Assembly (NCBI GenBank): GCA_013054445.1
Contig: JAAMPI010000459.1
Span: 1-36,987, forward strand
DNA from: Cudoniella acicularis
Lineage: Eukaryota > Ascomycota > Leotiomycetes > Helotiales > Helotiaceae
Direction: 5' to 3'
Length of the DNA: 36,987 nucleotides
Shown here: positions 31,124 to 36,987 of the stretch, piece after piece
Layout of the letters: the number at the start of each line of letters is the position of its first letter
Position numbering within the stretch: the stretch's first letter is position 1
The notes under the pieces: model-generated
What the model saw: the letters and a program-made list of their open reading frames with translations, nothing else
Databases searched by the model: none
Told to the model about the DNA's origin: nothing
Translations under genes and position numbers: made by a program

Positions 31124-32225
31124 TCACCAATATCTCTCATCGAGATCCCATGGCAGATCTTTGTCGTCGATCTCCACGCATAGGAAGTGATCCCTATAGA
31201 CACCTGTTTGTCCGGGCTGAGCGCCTGTCGTATCCAGAACCAACTTGTTCTCCATAAGCGGCCTGATGTAGGACTTTCTAGTGTGGCAGTATATGCAGAC
31301 AATTGGTAACTCAACCAAGACCCTGAATACGCAGGCAAAGATATGGTGGTCTTCCTATTCACTGTTCTTGCTGTCTTTTGTCGGGCCTCTTGCATTATTT
31401 TCTCCAAGGCCTCTCGAAGAGAAGCATTAGAAGTGCTGGCGTATGGGTGGTCTAATAGTTGTTGCTGGACATCAATCACTTTATCGCGAAGATTGTTGTA
31501 CGCGAACTTGACGGCTTCCTCAACATTCTTGTCCGAAAATCTCCATTTTTTTTGAAAACAGGGTTTGGCCATGGGTTCACGGCATGAACCAAACAGTCCT
31601 TGAATAGAACATCGTGGCGAAGCTTGGTCGCGGTTTCTATAAGAGCGCAGCTCCTTGTTTGAATCTCGCGGACGAAAGAGGATCCACGAAGAAGATTTCT
31701 GTAGAGGGAGTGTGAGAGAATTGGAAGGGAGCAGTAATAATCTGCCAGTTCAGTTGCGACAATAAGCTCTCGCGCAGTTTTGATGTCGAGAGGGTAATTG
31801 TGGACAGCGGACATCAGGCTCTTGAAGGCAAGAATCTGCTCTTCTTCGTTGCCCAAAAAAGCGAACTCGATTTGATTTTGCAGCTAAGAAACAATCAGCA
31901 AGCCCTGCTACAATTGAGAGTTGGTATTGTGATGAAAGGTGATACTACGTACCTCTTGAACCTTTGCTGAATCAACAAGCGACCAACTACCATCATCGTC
32001 GATCTTCGTAACCTAGTGATACTTGAAACTAGTGGCATGCGTAGGTGCGTTTGCTTTATCAGGCGAATCGAGGAACTTGCGGAAGAAGGCAGAATGCATT
32101 TTGAGCGCCGGCGAGCTGACAAGGAAGGGTTGATCGAAAACTTCAAGAAGCGTATCAGGCTTGACGTCGGGGGTCATGAAGGTGAAGGACTCCTTTGCTT
32201 GTGTGATTGGAGTTGGCGATGCCAT
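31124..32225 (-). pseudogene. BTB/POZ family copy C (nonsense and two frameshifts)
   Basis: The ATG at 32225 gives MASPTPITQAKESFTFMTPD, then DTLLEVFDQPFLVSSPALKM and FKYH. A TAG (32015-32013) stands at the Trp position of the family, then VTKIDDDGSWSLVDSAK. Intron 31884-31952 (GTACGT...TCTTAG) is at the family position. Exon 2 reads LMSAVHNYPLDIKTARELIV, ELADYYCSLPILSHSL, IQTRSCALIETATKL, LVHAVNPWPNPVF, then shifts frame at an A8 run (plus 31546-31553) to WRFSDKNVEEAVKFAYNNL. It shifts again near 31350 to IFACVFRVL ... RPLMENKLVLD and ends HFLCVEIDDKDLPWDLDERYW-stop. The homopolymer shift could be a sequencing error, but three lesions together argue for a pseudogene. Reading lengths otherwise match copy A. 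Confidence 0.8.
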
Positions 32226-32948
32226 CTTAGTAGAAGGTGCGGCGATTGTGGAGAAAGCTGGATATAGATCTTGAGGCTGTGGTGCGTGGCGGTTGAGGAC
32301 TGGAAGAGCACCTCGGTAGCTTTCGGAGAGAGTGCTGTCTTATGTGGTGCGAAAATAGCTTTTTCCACGTCGACAGAGTTTCTGAAGATCGTGGCGATGC
32401 AAGTTTTTTAAAAAGTGATGATATCTGGGGGTTAAAAGACCGTCGTGCTGCACAGAAAGCTGGGTCGATTAAGATGGCGCTCGATCCAAGAAGCGCGAGG
32501 TCTCGTTCTTCCGCACCAGACAACACGTCGAGGTCGAGATAGAAAACGCAACCTTCTAGAAGAAGCGCGACGATATTTTCGGTCAAGCCTTCCAGAAGGC
32601 TCGAGATTGGCGAACAAGGACGCGCAACAAACCCCGATACCGCTAGCGGTGCTAGGAGTGCAGCAGAAGGATTGAAAGAGCCGTGGTGTTGCGAAGTTGA
32701 GAAAGTTTGGAAGATTGTCGAAGTTGAGCTTGAAGTTGTAGTTGGGTTGTAGTCAGAAAGGGCCAGCTCGCTTAGCGAAGCACCTCTTCTCTCCCCTTTC
32801 ACACCACTAGCACTTCACTGTATTTTCTGCGCCAAGCGAGTTCGAGGAAAGACAGCAAAAAAATTTCATAATCTGCAGCAAGAAAATTAATATGAGTGCC
32901 ATTATCTCAGATTTTCAGTCCCCTTCCTCCCATTTCCCCTCGCAATCA

Positions 32949-34061
32949 TCACTCCACCTCCTTCACATCCCAAGGCAAATCCTCCTTCTTCACTTCCAAA
33001 CACAAAAACAAATCCCTATACATTCCCTCCCCCACCCCATCCTCCACTCTTCTCCCACCAGCATTTGCAATCCCGCCCTCCAGTTTCAACTCACTCTTCA
33101 ACAACGGCTCTGCCACAGCCTTCATACTCTCCAACTGAAAATCCCTCTGCGCTTCTCTCATAAAATACCGAAAGTAAGCTGGTAATAGAAGCCCCAACTT
33201 CATTTTCTGCTGCAAGAGCTCACCCGTACCATGAGGACCCCACCTCTTTAAATTCATAACAATTTCTAGGAGTGATTTCTGCACCTTGGATATTCCTCTT
33301 TCAAGAGATGATAACGCGGCTTACTCCAAGGACTTAGACAATGAATTAGAAACTCAGAGAATAAAATTCGATGGCGCAGAAGAGCAGTTGAAGGCAGGAC
33401 TTCAACGCACCATTTTGGGAGTTCAGAGGAAAGGAGGGGAAGTGAGGAGTGCGGCGGAAACGGAGAGGTTGAGAATGGGGAGACAGCGGTAGTAGTCTGC
33501 GAGGGTTACTAGGGCTGTGAAGGAGTGAATGGAGGATAGGAGGGCGTGGGAGATGAGGATTGCGGTTGTCGGTGGGAGGTTGGGGGTTTGGTGTTGTTTT
33601 TTTGCTCCAGATGTTGTTAGCCGTCTTCCTTTGGAATCTTGGATATAGGCGTATTATATTTGGGGGAAACGCACATCCTCACTCCCCATCCTCATCAACG
33701 AAAGAAACCCAACGGTATTTAAACCTCGCTCCCTCAGGCGCGGGAACTTATCCAGCGAGTCCAAAAAACTGCGGAAGAGCCCAGAGTGCACTTTCAGCGC
33801 TGAAGAGTGTACGTGGAATGGCTGTCCGAAGACTTTGATTAATGTGTCTTGCTGAGTTTGGGGCGTGAAGGTAATTGGTTAAGGGCTTGGGACAGTAGGA
33901 ATGGGTTCTGGAAATTTGAGTTCGTAGCATAGGGAGCTGCCGTTTCGAGGGACATATTTTAAAGTTGTGGGATCTGAAGAGATGCCGTTGTGTGAGGTGA
34001 CCTGGAGGGCTGCCGGTCCTGTTGGGGTTGAGCAAGAGCTGGAGGAGGAAGGAGGTGGCAT
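32949..34061 (-). pseudogene. BTB/POZ family copy D (multiple stops and frameshifts)
   Basis: From ATG 34061 the minus strand reads MPPPSSSSSCSTPTGPAAL and reaches a TAA near 33880. The same frame continues DTLIKVFGQPFHVHSSALK, LFRSFLDSLDKF. The next block is in another frame (ARFKYRWVSFVDEDGE then TGA), matching the KYxW segment of the family. Further on are TLADYYRCLPILNLSVSAAL (frame change near 33435), CVEVLPSTALLRHRILFSEF, and finally the open C-terminal frame from 33284 ending DLFLCLEVKKEDLPWDVKEVE-stop. At least three frame changes and two stops make this a relic; the C-terminal ~110 codons stay open. The intron position is unclear. Confidence 0.78.
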
Positions 34062-34513
34062 TTTGCTGGGCTTTTGAGAAAAGTAGAGCCAAATAGATGG
34101 GTAAAAGGAGTTGTTAGGCGAAGAGCAAAACTGCGAGGGCTGTTTGCGCCAATCCAGTGATGGTTTTCTGAGAATTGTCTGTGGTGGCGACGCGATCTGA
34201 AAAGGTGCTCTCAGCATCGTCAAGATGACGGCAAGAGACTTGTTTACGCGAGATATCTACAAGACTCTAGCGCTCTTTATACTAGCGATATTGCCACGTG
34301 ACAAGACTTCCAGTTTTGATGCTTCTCAGATCGATTTATAATTGGCTACTCTATGACCAACTCCCGAGCTTCATGCTATTGACAGGAAGACAAAATCCAC
34401 CAAATGCGACACTTTTACAGTATGACCTTGAAGCTCCGAAGAAAGCAGAAACCACGCCGCACCCAAATGTGTGCAACTCTTGCTTCTTCGTTTGAACCGC
34501 ATCATTCCAGAAT
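34062..34513. other. Spacer between BTB copies D and E
   Basis: No gene is seen. It would hold the copy D promoter and the copy E 3' flank. Short ORFs here carry no pattern. Confidence 0.4.
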
Positions 34514-35701
34514 CTACTTCTTCATCCAAGGCAAACCCTCATCCGCAATCTCAGCACAGAGAAAGTAATTCATGTACTGGCCATGACCAGATTCATGACG
34601 ACTCTTCTCAAACACCAACTTGCTCTCCAACAATTCCTCCATCACATCCTTAAACTTCTTCCCGCGCTTGCCAATTATATGCTCGTAAATGAGCCTCTGC
34701 TTATAAGGCCAATACCGCTTCTCATAATCAGCCATTCGATCCAAGAAGTTGCTTTCGTCCTTGATCATTCTCTCCATAGCTGCCATCAGCGGTCCGGCTT
34801 TGCCGTTGAGGCTTTTCGACAAACACCATTGTGCGAGTTCGGCGTCTTTCTTTTCAATGCTTTTGTAAGCGATGTCGGCGGCCGCGCGGATGGATGGGTC
34901 TTGGATTTGGAGAAGTTGGGGCTTGTCCCAAGGCCCGCATGCGTGGATGAGTGCTTCGCGGAAGAGGGTTGCGTGTTTCAATGTCGTGGCAACTTGGAGG
35001 AGGTCAAGTGCAGCATTACGGACTCCCTTGATGAAATCGGGACTGCCGTGAATAGAGGCTGTCAAACCAGATGAGACGGATGGGATGCAGCAGTAATAGT
35101 CTGCCAACTCAGCAACTCTCAGGAGTTGATCGGTGGATTCGAGTGTGTAGGGCTGAGAGAAGGTAGCTTTCAACATGATACGAAAGGCCTTAACCTCGAA
35201 TTCTTTGTCGCTTGCAAAATCGGAGGGTGTGGCGTTAGTAGGAGCATTCTCGGTTGGGCTCTCAGCAATTGCCTGCTCGAGAGGTAATTGCGGAGGTTCT
35301 TTCTGTTGTAGGTCAGTAAAATACTCTTTTACCAGGTTCACAGGACGAGCAGGTGGAAATACCTGAAGAGAAAATTCGTCTACCAAAGACCAGCCACCGT
35401 CCTGGCAAATGAAGGTTACCCACTTGTATTTCATTGGGCCTTCTGGCTTCGGATGCTCTGCTTTGTCTGCTGAATGGAGGAACTTCTTAAAGAAGAGTGA
35501 ATTGGCAGTCAAAGTTGACGACTCTACCCAAAACTCTTGGTTGAACACCATGAGAGAGACGTCAGGATTGGTGTCAGCGGAGGCAAAGACGATAACTCCT
35601 TTTGGAGTAGGATCAGGAGCGACGTTTGCGCCGAGAGAAGCCTTCTTACTAGCTGACGCCTTGAGGTTGTCAGACGCCTTTCTCTTAGGGGGGCGCGGCA
35701 T
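34514..35701 (-). CDS. BTB/POZ family copy E (intact, intron-less)
   Basis: A single exon gives 395 residues from ATG 35701. The frame is open further upstream to 35929, but that part reads like a leader and lies around the TATA box. The head MPRPPKRKASDNLKASASKK is basic and looks like a nuclear localisation signal. The BTB half follows: PDVSLMVFNQEFWVESSTL (~46-64), LFFKKFLHSADKAEH, MKYKWVTFICQDGGWSLVDE. A Pro/Glu-rich linker (~120-160) is longer than in copy A. Then come FRIMLKATFSQPYTLESTDQ, ELADYYCCIPSVSSGLTASI, a helical C-half (LIHACGPWDKPQLLQIQDPS) and the end YFLCAEIADEGLPWMKK. Lack of the family intron suggests intron loss or an ancestral state. A nuclear adaptor role is plausible but unproven. 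Confidence 0.87.
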   Translation of the reverse strand: MPRPPKRKASDNLKASASKKASLGANVAPDPTPKGVIVFASADTNPDVSLMVFNQEFWVESSTLTANSLFFKKFLHSADKAEHPKPEGPMKYKWVTFICQDGGWSLVDEFSLQVFPPARPVNLVKEYFTDLQQKEPPQLPLEQAIAESPTENAPTNATPSDFASDKEFEVKAFRIMLKATFSQPYTLESTDQLLRVAELADYYCCIPSVSSGLTASIHGSPDFIKGVRNAALDLLQVATTLKHATLFREALIHACGPWDKPQLLQIQDPSIRAAADIAYKSIEKKDAELAQWCLSKSLNGKAGPLMAAMERMIKDESNFLDRMADYEKRYWPYKQRLIYEHIIGKRGKKFKDVMEELLESKLVFEKSRHESGHGQYMNYFLCAEIADEGLPWMKK

Positions 35702-35888
35702 TGTTAATGGTGAAGTGATGGCGGTTTGTGAAGGTGAAGCTCTGTATTGACTGAGAAAGAGATTTGCTGCGACGCGAGGGGGGCGAAGTGATGGGCAAAT
35801 AGATGCTTTGAAGTGATTGGGAAGAGGTTGCCAGACGCAGGACTGAAGATCTGAGAATCGAGGTTGTAAAAGGTACCCGAGGACCTTA

Positions 35889-35896
35889 CTTTTATA
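35889..35896 (-). promoter_or_regulatory. TATA box of BTB copy E
   Basis: TATAAAAG on the minus strand lies ~190 bp upstream of the ATG at 35701. This supports that start over the longer upstream in-frame one at 35929, which would lie upstream of the TATA box. Confidence 0.55.
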
Positions 35897-36624
35897 GGAT
35901 TCAAAGACGCGCAGCCCCACTTTTTGCACGCTCCTCTTCGAGGATCAATAGGATCTCTGCAGGCTATGACGGAACAGGCCACACGTCATTCACTGCTGTT
36001 TTTCGCAGCCTTGAGCTGGTTTTTCCAATTCAAGATATTTATTCAATATCTCTTGAGAGACAATTTGAATATAAAGTGAAATTGAAAGAAAGGAACTAGA
36101 GACTATTATATATTCTTTTCATCTAACCACTTGGGTATTGTTCTTCTCTTATGTATTCTGTGCTGTTTGGCAAGATAGATGTTGTTGGCCAGAAAAGGCA
36201 CGCACACTGACAAAGAAGCCCTGGCAGGCACACACCACACACATCGTCACACCTTCAGCAAACAAAAACATTAGGAACGGAAGTAGATTTAAACAACTAT
36301 ATAGTCTTCAAATCAAAGAGTCACCCAACCGCTTATCAAAACATGTATCAATTCCAGTGTTTCCTCTAAAAGCAAGTGACAAATGACTAGACAAACAACA
36401 GATGACTGGGCAGACCAGATGATTTTCAAAGCTAGTTCAGGCTGGCAGATCTTGTGAATAATGGTAATGATAGCTCCGTGCTGCTATGCAAGCATCATAA
36501 GGAAGTTGCTTAAACATGGCAAAAATCGCTGAGATGAACCCGAATGGAACTTGAATCGCGATTTATTTAAGGGTATTGAAATATCAATGAAGACACATAA
36601 GAATTGCAAACTCCCTACGATCAC
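35897..36624. other. Intergenic, no gene seen
   Basis: AT-rich spacer upstream of BTB copy E and downstream of the minus-strand ORF at the window edge. No domain, repeat or RNA gene was recognised. Confidence 0.45.
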
Positions 36625-36987
36625 CTACTTGCTGCCATCCCGCCATTCCGATCCGTTCCCAACATGCGCAGAAGCTCCGCTGGACGATGGCAACGCTCCA
36701 TCATCATCACTCTCGTCATCGTCCTCCAGAATCCTCGCCAGCTCATCAGGATCTTTCATCTTGGCATCTGGGTCCGCATCTCCAGCGGTGTCCACAATTC
36801 CGTCTTCCTGTTCGTGAAAAGTGTCTTCTCTCTCGCTCTCCCTGGCTAAAACCCCCTCGTCCGCAGAGACACTGATTCCCCTTGAACCCCACTTCGAGCC
36901 AGCTCTAGGAGGCCCAGGGGTTCTGCCATTCTCAGCCCCATCACCTCCAAGCGCCGGGGCACTTTCTTCGTCATCAATATTTCCCAT
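36625..36987 (-). CDS. Acidic, disordered hypothetical protein (touches the window edge)
   Basis: A 120-codon frame ends at 36625, and its first ATG is exactly the last three bases of the window, so it may be complete or the tail of a longer protein. It is Gly/Pro-rich at first (GRTPGPPRAGSKWGSRG) and then very acidic (ARESEREDTFHEQEDG; ILEDDDESDDDGALPSSSG), with no hydrophobic segment. Codon use is more GC-rich than in the ORF-poor DNA nearby, supporting a real gene. Such tails are common in nuclear proteins, but I recognise no domain. Confidence 0.5.
   Translation of the reverse strand: MGNIDDEESAPALGGDGAENGRTPGPPRAGSKWGSRGISVSADEGVLARESEREDTFHEQEDGIVDTAGDADPDAKMKDPDELARILEDDDESDDDGALPSSSGASAHVGNGSEWRDGSK

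Noticed and set aside
32227..32802. 191-codon minus-strand ORF directly upstream of BTB copy C
   Set aside because: It is Ser/Leu-rich without domain or repeat pattern, ends at the start codon of copy C, and occupies the expected promoter and leader. Chance ORF more likely.

Overview
The window looks like the nuclear genome of a filamentous ascomycete (Pezizomycotina). The genes have short 49-84 bp GT-AG introns with CTAAC/CTGAC-type branch sites, and one long block carries the repeat-induced point mutation (RIP) signature. The families present are a fungal sucrose/glucoside-type MFS carrier, a fungal acyltransferase-3, a hydrophobin-like secreted protein and an expanded BTB/POZ family. A leotiomycete (Helotiales) would fit, but that placement is a guess from gene content. 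Scattered N bases and homopolymer frameshifts suggest a draft assembly, so some 'broken' genes could be sequencing errors.

Layout. 1-1788: no gene, only microsatellites. 1789-4435 (-): one long gene joining a nucleotide-sugar-transporter-like half to a membrane acyltransferase-3 half, with a frameshift at an A8/T8 run. 4799-4909: a compact promoter module. 5799-7814 (+): a five-exon MFS sucrose/glucoside-type transporter with one frame break. 8227-9259: a damaged M35-like metalloprotease remnant (-) whose 3' end is tandemly duplicated, next to the C-terminal part of an unknown protein (+). 9790-10060: an AT-rich scar. 10061-12252: a C2H2 zinc-finger gene behind 60-bp promoter repeats, then a second spliced gene of unknown function. 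13365-17620: a gene desert holding a RIP-degraded Copia retrotransposon on the minus strand (about 14760-16905). 19077-20170: two small secreted-protein genes. 20372-21168: an LTR fragment and a 508-bp foldback palindrome whose left arm is full of Ns.

21966-35701 is the most interesting region. It holds six same-strand (minus) copies of one BTB/POZ family. All six share a C-terminal signature (F-L-C...P-W) that is not part of the BTB fold. Two copies are intact (26972-28071 and 34514-35701) and four are broken by nonsense codons, frameshifts or a transposon. One of the broken copies (21966-22594) is so full of stops that an ORF search misses it. Another is split by a solo LTR with a perfect 5-bp target duplication, and removing the LTR rejoins the frame exactly. 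Interleaved with the cluster are a secreted lysine-rich protein with a Cys-His pair spaced as in CheD/CNF1-fold deamidases (23163-24271), an ankyrin-repeat gene (25877-26842), and two MITE-like elements, one with a perfect 10-bp target duplication. The right edge (36625-36987) carries an acidic ORF that reaches the window end.

Taken together this is an accessory, transposon-rich region in which BTB genes, secreted proteins and other lineage-specific genes are duplicated and lost. No shared metabolic pathway links the genes.
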